64,000 nucleotides of DNA, taken from the NCBI GenBank assembly GCA_903887375.1, contig CAISPN010000034.1, positions 26,807 through 90,806 on the forward strand, written 5' to 3'. Source of the stretch: an uncultured cyanobacterium. Its GTDB lineage: Bacteria > Cyanobacteriota > Cyanobacteriia > Cyanobacteriales > Microcystaceae. This document shows positions 28,865 through 39,560 of the stretch, piece after piece. Position 1 is the stretch's first letter, and each line of letters starts with the position of its first letter. Below the pieces are notes generated by a model. It made no database searches. It worked only from the letters and a program-made list of their open reading frames with translations, and had not been told where the DNA came from. A program made the translations under genes and the position numbers.

Positions 28865-29395
28865 ATGTTGTCAGCAACTACCGTATTGTTTTTACCTGGC
28901 GAACATTCTCCAGAGCTGACAGAAGATTTGCTAGCTCCTTTTGAGCTTGATTCCTATTTGATCTGTGAGGCTTGGGCAAGTTATAGTGCTAGAGAACAGC
29001 TTAAGTTCATCCAAAAACATCACACTATTTTCAAGCCAAAGATTGTGATAGTTGCTTTTAGTGCTGGAGCGGTAGGAGCTAGTGAAATTGCAAACACTTT
29101 ACAAAAGTGGGGCCATCAAGTTGAAGCAATGATCCTAGTTGACGCTTGGGGTGTGCCTCTAATTGGTGATTTTCATAAGTACCGCCTGAGCCATGATTAT
29201 TTTACTCATTGGAGCTCACATCTACTCGGTGGTGGTGATTATAGTTTTTATGCAGATCCCGGGGTAGATCACCTGAAGATGTGGCAATCTTCCCAACAGG
29301 TAAGTGGTTATCTTGTAGAGCGAGTAGGACAAGGCTGCTATAAATATTCCAGAACCAATTTAAAAAAAGCTCTAGAATTTTTCATTTTGTATTAA
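28865..29395 (+). CDS. Alpha/beta-hydrolase-like unknown protein
   Basis: 176 residues. VIVAFSAGAVGASEIA near residue 59 looks like a nucleophile elbow (G/F-S-x-G) after a beta strand, and LFLPGEHSP at the N-terminus resembles the first strand of an alpha/beta hydrolase. A GVDHLKMWQ segment near 137 could supply the histidine. I recall such proteins only as cyanobacterial hypotheticals, so the enzyme class is an inference. It diverges from the pyruvate-kinase-like gene with 24 bases between. Confidence 0.6.
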   Translation: MLSATTVLFLPGEHSPELTEDLLAPFELDSYLICEAWASYSAREQLKFIQKHHTIFKPKIVIVAFSAGAVGASEIANTLQKWGHQVEAMILVDAWGVPLIGDFHKYRLSHDYFTHWSSHLLGGGDYSFYADPGVDHLKMWQSSQQVSGYLVERVGQGCYKYSRTNLKKALEFFILY

Positions 29396-29421
29396 AAGGG
29401 TTTATTGAGCAAATTACCTAA

Positions 29422-30273
29422 TTAAATATGGGTTAACTGATTCAATTTCCATTGATTCTCGTTGGTGAGTTGTTTCTGTCCTAGGCGTACCTCTTCAACA
29501 AATTGAGAAACTTTTATAGGATCAATGGCTTCGGTGATCTGATTGTTTCTTTTTAAAGAACTAGCCACAATTACTCCATTAGCTGAGTGGATTAGTTGAG
29601 CGATATTGTCACAATTGGCCCCACTGCCTATAAGTACAGGATGTCCTCCAGCGGCTATCTTGGCAATCTCTAGCTCTTCTAGAGAAGGAGGTACTCCTGT
29701 GGATATTCCAGAGAGAATCACCGCATCAGCCAGTTCTCTTTCGAGAGTATCTTTAACTGAACTGGCTAAATCAATATTGCCTAAAGGATTGGCATGTTTA
29801 ACCAAAACATCAGCAAAGATAGCTACTTTCGAATTAAGTTCTCTGCGATATCGGAGCAATTCATAGGCCTTGCCTTCGATAATACCTTGATCAGTAGCCA
29901 TGACCCCTGATAGTACATTAACCCTGATAAAATGAGCATTGACAGTTGAGGCGATAGCCATAGCTCCTAGGGCATCATTGCGCAAAAGATTGATACCAAT
30001 TGGTAGAATAACTAAATTCTGAATGCGATCGATAATTAGGGTCATAGCACTAATTACAATAGGATCAACCTCTCCTTTGGCAAAGGGGGCATCAAAAAAA
30101 TTTTCTACAATGATGCCATCTACGCCACCTGCTGCTAGAGCGGTTGCTTCTTGTTCAGCCCTTTGGGTAACAGCCCGTAAATCTCCACCCCAGCGGGGAG
30201 AAGAAGGTAAAGGTAAAAGATGAACAACACCAATAACAGGACAAGATGTTTTAAAAATTTGAGCTAAATCCAC
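29422..30273 (-). CDS. btpA: Photosystem I biogenesis protein BtpA
   Basis: BtpA is a thylakoid-associated TIM-barrel protein needed for stable accumulation of photosystem I in Synechocystis. The 283-residue sequence has the family's GVVHLLPLPSSPRWGGDL start, GVDGIIVENFFDAPF near residue 50, INLLRNDALGAMAIA near 98, FIRVNVLSGVMATDQGI near 115 and LIGSGANCDNIAQL near 215. It fits with the psaA/psaB and psaM genes in this window. Confidence 0.92.
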   Translation of the reverse strand: MDLAQIFKTSCPVIGVVHLLPLPSSPRWGGDLRAVTQRAEQEATALAAGGVDGIIVENFFDAPFAKGEVDPIVISAMTLIIDRIQNLVILPIGINLLRNDALGAMAIASTVNAHFIRVNVLSGVMATDQGIIEGKAYELLRYRRELNSKVAIFADVLVKHANPLGNIDLASSVKDTLERELADAVILSGISTGVPPSLEELEIAKIAAGGHPVLIGSGANCDNIAQLIHSANGVIVASSLKRNNQITEAIDPIKVSQFVEEVRLGQKQLTNENQWKLNQLTHI

Positions 30274-30432
30274 AATATCTCTACCTAATCTATTTAGAAA
30301 ATAGTTTTTCTATAAAATCCCACTAGAAAATTGTATCTCTCAGTCCACATGATTTGACATAGATTGAAGTTTTTTGGATAAAATGTACATCAAACCAAGC
30401 TTTGGGTTCATCGTTTAAAAGGATTTATTTTT

Positions 30433-31056
30433 TTGGCTACTATTTTTAGAACATGGAGTTATCAGTTTCCCGCTCTTTACAATAGTATATCTTTGTTAGC
30501 TACTGCTATGGTGGGAGGAGAGAAACGTTTTCACCTTTTGCCCTTGGAACAGCTCAGCCTTTCTCCTGAGGCTCGGGTTCTGGACCTATGTTGTGGAGGT
30601 GGTCAAGCAACCAAATATTTAATTGAGTCTTTCTCGGATGTAACTGGACTAGATGCATCTCCTATTTCTCTAAAGAGGGCATCTAAGTTAGTCCCTAGTG
30701 CCCACTACGTAGAAGCTTTAGCTGAGAATATGCCCTTTAATGATTCTAGCTTTGATCTAGTCCATAGCAGTGTGGCTTTACATGAGATGAATACTGTTCA
30801 ATTAGAGCAGATTTTTCAACAAGTCTATCGTGTACTTGCTCCCGGTGGATTTTTTGTTTTTCTAGATTTGCACAGTCCCACCAATCCTCTTGTTTGGCCA
30901 GGCTTGAGTTTGTTTATGTCGTTATTTGAAACAGAAACTGCTTGGCAATTGTTAGATACTGATTTAAGAAAATTATTGGAACTACAGGGTTTTACTGAGA
31001 TCAAGCAGAAGCTCTATGCTGGAGGCGCTCTGCAGGTAATCCAATGTCAAAAATGA
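30433..31056 (+). CDS. Class I SAM-dependent methyltransferase
   Basis: 207 residues of the UbiE/methyltransferase-11 type: motif I VLDLCCGGGQATKYL near residue 49, the ASPISLKRA acidic-loop region near 75 and FDLVHSSVALHEM near 107. The substrate is unknown. The start is TTG at 30433, with AAAAGGA about 10 bases upstream. Its last 13 bases overlap the next gene, implying coupled translation. Confidence 0.82.
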   Translation: MATIFRTWSYQFPALYNSISLLATAMVGGEKRFHLLPLEQLSLSPEARVLDLCCGGGQATKYLIESFSDVTGLDASPISLKRASKLVPSAHYVEALAENMPFNDSSFDLVHSSVALHEMNTVQLEQIFQQVYRVLAPGGFFVFLDLHSPTNPLVWPGLSLFMSLFETETAWQLLDTDLRKLLELQGFTEIKQKLYAGGALQVIQCQK

Positions 31057-32633
31057 GAAAATTAAATACTTTGCTAGCATCAGCCTTGCTTTTACTATTT
31101 GGTTGTCAAGCTAAAAATTTACCTAATGATAGTAAGCGTCCTATTATCTTGGGTACTACTTTGAATCCACGCGGACTAGATCCAGCCGATAGCTATGATC
31201 TAGCCAGCTTAATGATTATCTACAATCTAGCAGATACTCTCTATACATATGAATTGGGTTCTACAAAACTCAAGCCTCAACTGGCGATTGGTTTTCCCCA
31301 AGTAAGCCAAGACGGACTAACCTATAGGATCAAACTGAGAAAAGGCGTAGTTTTTCATGATGGAACGCCTTTTGATGCTAAAGCAATGGCTTTTAGTCTG
31401 CAGCGCTTTATTAAAAATGGGGGATCTCCTTCTTTTTTACTTTCAGAAACCTTAGAAAAAATAGAGCCAACGGGTCAGTATGAACTGACATTACACTTAA
31501 AACAACCCTTTGCCGCTCTTGCTGCTCTTTTAGCTTTTCCGGGCACCTGTGCAATTTCTCCAGCTGCTTATCAAATAGGTGAAGGTAAATTCAATCCCAA
31601 TAAATTCGTTGGCACAGGTCCCTATAGACTTTTGGAAATAACTGGTGATCGCATACGCCTAGAAGCTTTTTCTCATTACTGGGGACAAAAACCAAGAAAT
31701 AATGGCTTGCTTGTTCAGATGTACCCAGGTAATCCCGCAAATCTGTATAACGCACTCAGAACCGGTATGGTAGATGTAGCCTATCAGTCTCTAGCAACTC
31801 AGCAGGTAGCAAAGTTGCAGTCAGATTCTTTAAATAATGGCAAATTGCAAGTTATAGAAGGCAAAGGCTCTGCCATCAATTATCTCAGTTTGAATCTGCG
31901 CATGAACCCACTCAAAGCCCACAAGGTTCGAGAGGCTATTGCGGCAATGATTGATCGTCCCTTTTTAGTCAAACGTATCTTACAGGGACAAGCTCAGCCA
32001 GTTTATAGTTTGATTCCTAATACTTTTGTGGAATATCGGCCTGTCTTTGCCAAGCCCAATATTCCCTTAGCCAAAAAACTTTTGGCTCAGGCGGGTTTTT
32101 CTAGCAATCAACCTGCCAATGTCGAGATATGGTATTCCTCAAGTTCTCTTAATTCGAGTCTTCTGGCCGCTTTGCTCAGAGCCACCGCCAAAAGAGATTT
32201 AGCTGGCATGCTTGTTTTTGAGCCCAAAAGCATAGCATCAGCTGCTTTTTTTCGTAACATCTCTGATGGTCTCTATACTAGCTCGGTAGCTAACTGGTAT
32301 CCTGATTTTTTGGATGCCGATAATTATGTCTATCCTTTTTTGTCCTGTTCTAAAGGATCATCTGTCAATGGTTGTCAAAAAGGGGGCTCTCAAAGTCAGG
32401 GCTCTTTTTACTACAGCAACTATATGAACGAGTTGCTCAATCGAGAAAGGAAGGAACAAGATCCAACAGCCAGAGAGAAAATTTTCATTCAAATACAAAA
32501 ACTTTTAGCCCAAGATGTTCCCTATATTCCCCTTTGGCAGAGTAAAGATTATGCTTTTGCTCAAAATAACTTAAAAGGAGTCATAATAAACCCAAGCCAA
32601 ACCTTTCCCTTTTGGACCTTGGAGAGAAAATAA
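31044..32633 (+). CDS. ABC transporter substrate-binding lipoprotein, family 5
   Basis: 529 residues. A lipobox LLFGC near residue 21 marks a lipoprotein. The rest follows the peptide/nickel/opine-binding (SBP_bac_5) family: PRGLDPADSYD near 50, LRKGVVFHDGTPFDAKAMAFS near 97, FVGTGPYRLLE near 188 and VREAIAAMIDR near 293. The transported solute is unknown, and no permease or ATPase gene is adjacent. An inner ATG at 31053 is an alternative start. Confidence 0.88.
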   Translation: MSKMRKLNTLLASALLLLFGCQAKNLPNDSKRPIILGTTLNPRGLDPADSYDLASLMIIYNLADTLYTYELGSTKLKPQLAIGFPQVSQDGLTYRIKLRKGVVFHDGTPFDAKAMAFSLQRFIKNGGSPSFLLSETLEKIEPTGQYELTLHLKQPFAALAALLAFPGTCAISPAAYQIGEGKFNPNKFVGTGPYRLLEITGDRIRLEAFSHYWGQKPRNNGLLVQMYPGNPANLYNALRTGMVDVAYQSLATQQVAKLQSDSLNNGKLQVIEGKGSAINYLSLNLRMNPLKAHKVREAIAAMIDRPFLVKRILQGQAQPVYSLIPNTFVEYRPVFAKPNIPLAKKLLAQAGFSSNQPANVEIWYSSSSLNSSLLAALLRATAKRDLAGMLVFEPKSIASAAFFRNISDGLYTSSVANWYPDFLDADNYVYPFLSCSKGSSVNGCQKGGSQSQGSFYYSNYMNELLNRERKEQDPTAREKIFIQIQKLLAQDVPYIPLWQSKDYAFAQNNLKGVIINPSQTFPFWTLERK

Positions 32634-32681
32634 CTGTATAGTGGTAAAAAGTATTAACCCGGCGGCAGTCTAAACAACAAA

Positions 32682-33617
32682 GTGGAAATCACATTCTTAG
32701 GCACAAGCTCAGGAGTCCCTACAAGAGCGCGTAATGTCTCTAGTTTGGCCTTGCGGTTACCGCAAAGGGCTGAGGTGTGGCTCTTTGACTGTGGAGAGGG
32801 TACACAACACCAAATCCTTCGCTCTGATGTCAAGGTCTCCCAACTAAGTAAGATTTTTATCACTCATATGCATGGGGATCACATTTTTGGCTTGATGGGA
32901 TTGTTAGCTAGTTGTGGATTAGCCGGCAGTGCTCAACATGTCGAAATTTATGGACCACCCGGTTTAGAAGATTATCTCAAGGCCTGTATACGCTATTCCC
33001 ATACCCACTTTAGTAACCGCCTTAAAGTTCATGTGGCTAATGCTGGACTACTTTATGAAGATCAGGAGTATTTTGTCAGGTGTCTACCACTTAAACATCG
33101 TATTCCCGCTTTTGGCTATGCGATTGAGGAAAAAGATAGGCCAGGGCGCTTTAGAGCCCAGCAAGCTAAATCTCTTGGTATTCCTTCTGGTCCGCTTTAT
33201 GGCAAGTTAAAGAAAGGACAGACCGTCACCCTAGAAGATGGCAGGATAATAAGAGGTCAAGACCTCTGTGAGCCGACTGAAGCAGGCCGTAAAATGGTTT
33301 ATTGTACTGATACAGTGTATTGTGATGCGGCTGTAGAATTGGCAAAAGGAGCAGACATTTTAATCCATGAGGCTACATTTTCTCACCAAGATGCGTCTAT
33401 GGCTTTTGAAAGACTCCACTCTACTTCTACTATGGCCGCTCAAGTGGCACTCAATGCCCAGGTCAAACAATTGGTTATGACCCATTTTAGCCCTCGTTAT
33501 GCTCCTGGTAATTCTATACAACTAAACCATTTACTTGAAGAGGCAAAAACGATCTTCCCCAATACAATTCTGGCTCATGATTTTATGAGTATAGAAGTGC
33601 CCAGGCGTTCAAATTAA
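32682..33617 (+). CDS. rnz: Ribonuclease Z
   Basis: tRNA 3'-endonuclease of 311 residues that trims tRNA precursors at the discriminator base. FLGTSSGVPT near the start, THMHGDHIFGL near residue 61 (zinc ligands), YCTDTVYCD near 207, HEATF near 229 and MTHFSPRY near 266 give the full metallo-beta-lactamase active site. The start is GTG. The tRNA-Arg(CCU) gene in this window has no encoded CCA, so it would need this enzyme. The 3' end overlaps a small convergent gene by 9 bases. Confidence 0.95.
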   Translation: MEITFLGTSSGVPTRARNVSSLALRLPQRAEVWLFDCGEGTQHQILRSDVKVSQLSKIFITHMHGDHIFGLMGLLASCGLAGSAQHVEIYGPPGLEDYLKACIRYSHTHFSNRLKVHVANAGLLYEDQEYFVRCLPLKHRIPAFGYAIEEKDRPGRFRAQQAKSLGIPSGPLYGKLKKGQTVTLEDGRIIRGQDLCEPTEAGRKMVYCTDTVYCDAAVELAKGADILIHEATFSHQDASMAFERLHSTSTMAAQVALNAQVKQLVMTHFSPRYAPGNSIQLNHLLEEAKTIFPNTILAHDFMSIEVPRRSN

Positions 33618-33773
33618 ATCAGCTTGGTGACAAACAGCTGCAAAAATTCCTGCTATCAAGGTAATCAAAAGAGCCAAAAGAGGATTTTGACCATGCCCAA
33701 CACACCATGAAGTCACCACTCCAGCTCCTAGTGCTGCTGTCAATCCCGCTGTTAAAATATCTTTCTTCATCAT
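33609..33773 (-). CDS. Small membrane protein, unknown
   Basis: A 54-residue ORF starting MMKKDILTAGLTAALGAGVV with two hydrophobic segments (about 7-24 and 31-48) split by a short polar turn (GHGQNP). It overlaps the 3' end of rnz by 9 bases. Composition and layout look like a real small cyanobacterial membrane protein. The function is unknown. Confidence 0.6.
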   Translation of the reverse strand: MMKKDILTAGLTAALGAGVVTSWCVGHGQNPLLALLITLIAGIFAAVCHQADLI

Positions 33774-33940
33774 GGTCCAAGAAAACTAATTCAAACAGAA
33801 GATAACATCTTTAATGCTCTTGCTAGAAGAATTTGTAATCAAGTTTCAAACTTAGTTGTCTTTCTTAACATTCTTAAGTGGCATTGACAATGTTGCTAAA
33901 TTTTGCTACAACTAGTAGTTTGTGTGAACATTAAATATAA

Positions 33941-35296
<1,356 letters not shown>

Positions 35297-35315
35297 CTTT
35301 TAATAGGAGATTGAA

Positions 35316-35609
35316 ATGACTATCACACTTGAATGCAAAAAAAGACCCGAAAATAGCAAGCCCAACGCCTTAAGAAGAGAAGGCTTGATCCCTGCTACTC
35401 TTTATGGACATAAGGGAACTGAATCTGTATCTTTGGTGATCCCCGAAAAAGAAGCCTATGCCCTTTTGAGAAATGCTTATGTTAACAAAACAAAAGTTGA
35501 TCTCAGTATTCCCGATTTATCCTGGAACGGCAAAGCTGTCATTCGAGAAGTTCAGGCTCACCCTTGGAAACAAACTCTGTATCATTTAAGTTTTTTCTAT
35601 CAAGCTTAA
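35316..35609 (+). CDS. rplY: Ribosomal protein bL25
   Basis: 97 residues, the short form of bL25 that binds 5S rRNA, without the CTC extension. NALRREGLIPATLYGHKG near residue 16 is the family signature and KAVIREVQAHPWKQTLYHLSFF the C-terminal RNA-binding part. TAGGAGA lies about 8 bases upstream. It ends the purA operon with a terminator 20 bases later. Confidence 0.93.
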   Translation: MTITLECKKRPENSKPNALRREGLIPATLYGHKGTESVSLVIPEKEAYALLRNAYVNKTKVDLSIPDLSWNGKAVIREVQAHPWKQTLYHLSFFYQA

Positions 35610-35629
35610 AAAATAGATCATAAAATGTA

Positions 35630-35668
35630 AAGGGAGACTATATATTTTCTATAGTCCCCCTTTTTTAT
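35630..35668 (+). terminator. Terminator of purA-rplY
   Basis: A 13-position stem (35630-35642 with 35650-35662) with one A/C mismatch and a 7-base loop, followed by a T run at 35661-35666. Confidence 0.8.
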
Positions 35669-35677
35669 ATCTAATTT

Positions 35678-36892
35678 ATGAGTACTACTATAGATTTTCC
35701 TAAAATTCGTCCCCAAATTCAGCAATTAGAGCCAAAAATAATCGACTGGAGACGTCATTTGCACCAATATCCAGAATTAGGTTTTCTGGAAGTTTTAACA
35801 GGGGAATTTGTTGAGCAAAAGCTCAGAGATATAGGACTTGAGCCTCAAGTTGGGATCGCTAAAACTGGAGTTGTAGTTCTGATAGAGGGAGATTTACCAG
35901 GGCCAACTATTGCCTTGAGAGCTGATATGGATGCCTTGCCAATCCAGGAAGAAAATGAGGTGAGTTATCGCTCAGTGCATCAAGGCAGAATGCATGCTTG
36001 CGGGCATGATGGACATACAGCAATTGCTTTGGGAGTTGCCTATTATTGGGCGAACAATCGCCATAAGCTCTCTGGTAGGGTAAAAATCATTTTCCAACCG
36101 GCTGAAGAAGGTCCTGGCGGCGCTAAACCAATGATTGAGCAAGGTGTGCTCAAAAATCCGGATGTAGATGTTATCATTGGTTTACATCTTTCCAATAATC
36201 TTCCATTAGGAGTTGTAGGGGTGCGTAGTGGTCCTATCATGGGAGCTGCAGAAATATTTCATCTGAAGATTCAAGGCAAAGGTGGACATGGCGCAGTTCC
36301 ACAGCAGACTATTGATAGTATTGTTGTTGGATCTCAAGTTGTCAACGCCTTGCAGACAATAGTCTCACGTAATGTTGATCCTATTGAATCGGCTGTAGTT
36401 ACTGTAGGTAGTTTTCAAGCTGGTTCTGCTCCCAATGTGATTGCTGGAGAAGCCAAAATCAGTGGAACTATTCGCTATTTCAATCCTAAATACCGCGGTT
36501 ATTTTGAGAAACGATTAGCCTCTATAGTTTCAGGGATTTCTCAGGCTCATGGGGCAAGCTATGAACTGGATTACAAGGAATACTATCCTCCAGTGATCAA
36601 TGATCCCCAAATAACTAAAATAGTCAGCGAAGTTGCCTTGGATGTAGTCGAAACTGAGCAATCTATCGTCTCGCAATGTCAGATATTGTGGGGAGAAGAT
36701 ATGTCCTTTTTCTTACAAGAGGTTCAGGGGTGTTTCTTTTTCTTGGGAGCAGCTAACCAACTCAAGGGACTTGACTATCCTCATCATCACCCTCGTTTTG
36801 ATTTTGATGAAGCATCTTTGACCATGGGGGTTGAGATATTTGTCCGTTTTATAGAACGTTTTTGCGCAAAAGAGTTTGCTAAAATTTCCTAG
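35678..36892 (+). CDS. M20-family amidohydrolase
   Basis: 404 residues of the M20D peptidase/amidohydrolase group (N-acyl-amino-acid or IAA-amino-acid hydrolase-like). Signatures: WRRHLHQYPELGF near residue 24, ALRADMDALPIQEE near 78, GRMHACGHDGHTAIAL near 103, IFQPAEEGPGGAKPMIEQG near 137 and QGKGGHGAVPQQTIDSI near 199, which hold the dimetal ligands. The natural substrate is not known. The 3' end overlaps the convergent 60-residue ORF by 14 bases. Confidence 0.92.
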   Translation: MSTTIDFPKIRPQIQQLEPKIIDWRRHLHQYPELGFLEVLTGEFVEQKLRDIGLEPQVGIAKTGVVVLIEGDLPGPTIALRADMDALPIQEENEVSYRSVHQGRMHACGHDGHTAIALGVAYYWANNRHKLSGRVKIIFQPAEEGPGGAKPMIEQGVLKNPDVDVIIGLHLSNNLPLGVVGVRSGPIMGAAEIFHLKIQGKGGHGAVPQQTIDSIVVGSQVVNALQTIVSRNVDPIESAVVTVGSFQAGSAPNVIAGEAKISGTIRYFNPKYRGYFEKRLASIVSGISQAHGASYELDYKEYYPPVINDPQITKIVSEVALDVVETEQSIVSQCQILWGEDMSFFLQEVQGCFFFLGAANQLKGLDYPHHHPRFDFDEASLTMGVEIFVRFIERFCAKEFAKIS

Positions 36893-37061
36893 CACTTTCA
36901 ACAAGATAGACAAAACCCAAAATCACAGTCAAGATAACTAGCCATATCAATATTGAGCCGGGCAAGAAGGTTATAATTTGTAGTCCTCTTAAAAGATAAA
37001 AGATGAATGTAGCCAAAAGGCCAATAAAAAAAAGATAGCCGATTCTAGGTTTTCTATTCAT
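36879..37061 (-). CDS. Small two-helix membrane protein, unknown
   Basis: 60 residues with a basic N-terminus (MNRKPR) and two hydrophobic helices (about 8-24 and 33-53). It resembles conserved small cyanobacterial membrane proteins, but I cannot name it. It overlaps the amidohydrolase 3' end by 14 bases and diverges from the TPR gene. Confidence 0.62.
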   Translation of the reverse strand: MNRKPRIGYLFFIGLLATFIFYLLRGLQIITFLPGSILIWLVILTVILGFVYLVESARKF

Positions 37062-37122
37062 GATCTAGTGTTATTGTTGATTTATATTTGTCCCTAGCAT
37101 AAAACAAGAGATTATTTAGGCT

Positions 37123-37809
37123 ATGTATTTCAAAAAAATTTTACTACTTGGATCGCTCATTGCTCTTGGACAGCTCACGCTTTTGTGCTCAAATGGTCTA
37201 GCCAATCAGACCACAATTAGTGAAAAAAATTCTTCTAAGATTTTAGTCCAACAAGCTCTAGAGAAAAACAGTCAGGGCCAATATAGCCAAGCCTTAACTG
37301 ATTTGACCGAAGCAGTACGTCTTGATGCCCAGGCAGTAGATGCTTATTTCAATAGAGGATTGACCTATTATCACCTACACCAAAAGGAGAGGGCAATTGA
37401 AGACTTTAGTACAGCTATCTCTTTAAATAAGCAATTTGTCGAGGCCTATGTTAATCGTGGAAATGTCTATTTAGAACTCGAAGAGTATACCAAGGCAATG
37501 AGTGACTATCAAAAGGTGCTCAACATTGATCCTGTAAATTCCTTGGCTTTTAATAATCTCGGACTGGCCTATATGAATTTAGGTGAGTACAATCAGGCAA
37601 AAAAATATTTCAACAGAGCTATTAAACTTCAGCCTGAGTATCTTGATGCCTACTTCAACCAAGCCCTCTTACTAGTAGAACTAGGTCAAAAAGAAAGTGC
37701 AATTGCTAATTTCCGCAAGGCAATGAGTTTAGCCAATCAGCAAGATAACCAAGAAGTTTATCAAGCCGCTAAAGGGGAACTATTAAAACTTCAGAAAAAT
37801 TCTAATTAG
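37123..37809 (+). CDS. TPR-repeat protein, exported
   Basis: 228 residues with a signal peptide (about 1-27) and five tandem tetratricopeptide repeats (about 40-215; for example AVDAYFNRGLTYYHLHQ and SLAFNNLGLAYMNLGEYNQA). TPRs mediate protein contacts. The partner is unknown. The 3' end overlaps ppx by 8 bases. Confidence 0.88.
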   Translation: MYFKKILLLGSLIALGQLTLLCSNGLANQTTISEKNSSKILVQQALEKNSQGQYSQALTDLTEAVRLDAQAVDAYFNRGLTYYHLHQKERAIEDFSTAISLNKQFVEAYVNRGNVYLELEEYTKAMSDYQKVLNIDPVNSLAFNNLGLAYMNLGEYNQAKKYFNRAIKLQPEYLDAYFNQALLLVELGQKESAIANFRKAMSLANQQDNQEVYQAAKGELLKLQKNSN

Positions 37810-39448
37810 TTAACTGTAAGGGCATTCTAGCTAGGGTGGTGACCAGTTTGATCTTAAATTCTTCTTCAAAAACTGGTTTTTTGTAATTGAGGCTCCACAA
37901 CTCTAGGGAACAGTCGTCATCGGCTAGATGCGGAAACAAGTGCAGATGAAGGGTGCGATATTCGGAATCGTACTTACAATCTACTTGAGCAATCGCCCCA
38001 GTTTGCCGGCGATCTAGGGCAACAGCAAGCCGTAAAATGGCACTCAATTCACGTACTAATTGTTTTTGAGGATCGCTGAGTTGTCCATATGCCTCATGCC
38101 TGCGTTTAGGTTTACTTCGGCGATGATAGCGGGCAATATTGGCAATCAGCTCCAATTCTATTTCGGTATAGCCAAGTAGTTCAGCATTGCGAATAAGATA
38201 GTAAGAATGTTTGTGATGGGACGAATGGCTGATATGGATCCCACAATTATGAAGAATTGCAGCCGCCCAGAGTAGTTCTTTTTCTGCTGTTCCCCAGCTA
38301 TGGAGAGTACCTTGGGTTTGTTCAAAAAGGGAAAGGGCAAAACTGCTCACATGTTCAGCATGTTCGAGATCGCTCTGGTACTTGCGGGCTATTTTCATAA
38401 CGCTGCGATTGCGCACGTCGCTTTGATAGCTAAGGCGACTGTCAATATAGCCATGAGTTAGCATCCAATCTACAATAATGCCTTCTCTGAGGGCTCTTTC
38501 ACAAAGGGTGATTGTTTCAATCCCCAACATATTCATTGTCTCTAACAGAACCAAAGAACCAGCAAAGATAATTTCGCTTCGCCGTTCGGAAACCCCTGGA
38601 ATCATCGCCCTAGCGCTACAAGAGAGATTGGCAAAGTTGCTTACCATCTCGCGGATATCGCGCCGCTTCATCTGATATCCATTGAGTGGACTAGGAACAT
38701 AGCCTAGTTTGCTCATCGCATGAACAGTTGAGAGGGTTTCAATAGTGCCTGAAGTGCCTATTAATCCAAATTCCAAGCCATCAGGCATTTGGGATTTGAG
38801 ATCATCTATGGGTCTTTCTAACATCCCCTGAATGTAAGCCTTCATGGCAACTTGTTCAGTCAGACTGATAGGATCGTTTTTGACAAATTCTTGAGTGAGC
38901 CGCACAGCGCCTATTTTTGTACTGCTTAAAAACCTGGAATCTTCACTATCTCCTAAAATCAGCTCAGTTGAACCTCCCCCAATATCGATAATGATGTGGG
39001 GTTTTTCGTTAAAATCCATACCTGAGAGAACGCCAAGATATATTCTGCGGGCTTCTTCTTGACCAGATATTAGATCTACATTGATACCAACTTTCTCTTT
39101 TATCTGATGGAGAAATTCTTTCCCATTGGGCGCTTCTCTAGTGGCGCTAGTGGCAACAGCGACAATCTGATTGGCTTCTAAAGAATTGGCCAGCTCACAA
39201 CATCTTTGCAGTGCCGCAATGGTTCTTTCCATGGACTCTTGAGTCAGATTGCCTGTTTTAGAGTCACGATCTCCTAATCTAACGGTTTCTTTTTCTCTGG
39301 CAATAGTACTAAAAGCCGAAAGAGCCGGATCAATACGCACAACAATCATATGAACCGAATTGGTGCCAATATCTATGGCAGCTAGAATAATGCAACCTTT
39401 ATTATTAGAGAGAGAACTGTCTTGGGATATCTGTAGGGTAGTAACCAT
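37802..39448 (-). CDS. ppx: Ppx/GppA exopolyphosphatase
   Basis: 548 residues. The ASKHA-type Ppx/GppA domain starts at about residue 20 (AAIDIGTNSVHMIV) and has IDIGGGSTELILG near 150 and GTSGTIETLS near 231. A C-terminal HD-like domain follows from about 350 (AAILHNCGIHISHSSHHKHS). It degrades polyphosphate chains and possibly pppGpp. The start codon is clear and the gene is monocistronic on the minus strand. Confidence 0.93.
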   Translation of the reverse strand: MVTTLQISQDSSLSNNKGCIILAAIDIGTNSVHMIVVRIDPALSAFSTIAREKETVRLGDRDSKTGNLTQESMERTIAALQRCCELANSLEANQIVAVATSATREAPNGKEFLHQIKEKVGINVDLISGQEEARRIYLGVLSGMDFNEKPHIIIDIGGGSTELILGDSEDSRFLSSTKIGAVRLTQEFVKNDPISLTEQVAMKAYIQGMLERPIDDLKSQMPDGLEFGLIGTSGTIETLSTVHAMSKLGYVPSPLNGYQMKRRDIREMVSNFANLSCSARAMIPGVSERRSEIIFAGSLVLLETMNMLGIETITLCERALREGIIVDWMLTHGYIDSRLSYQSDVRNRSVMKIARKYQSDLEHAEHVSSFALSLFEQTQGTLHSWGTAEKELLWAAAILHNCGIHISHSSHHKHSYYLIRNAELLGYTEIELELIANIARYHRRSKPKRRHEAYGQLSDPQKQLVRELSAILRLAVALDRRQTGAIAQVDCKYDSEYRTLHLHLFPHLADDDCSLELWSLNYKKPVFEEEFKIKLVTTLARMPLQLTN

Positions 39449-39560
39449 GAAGAGCGCAAGTTAAGTCAAATAATTTCGTTAAATAAAAATATCGAATAAA
39501 ACTAGACAACAATTATAATATTTATTCGCTGTGTTCTTGTTTTTTTAATCTAGTTTCTGT

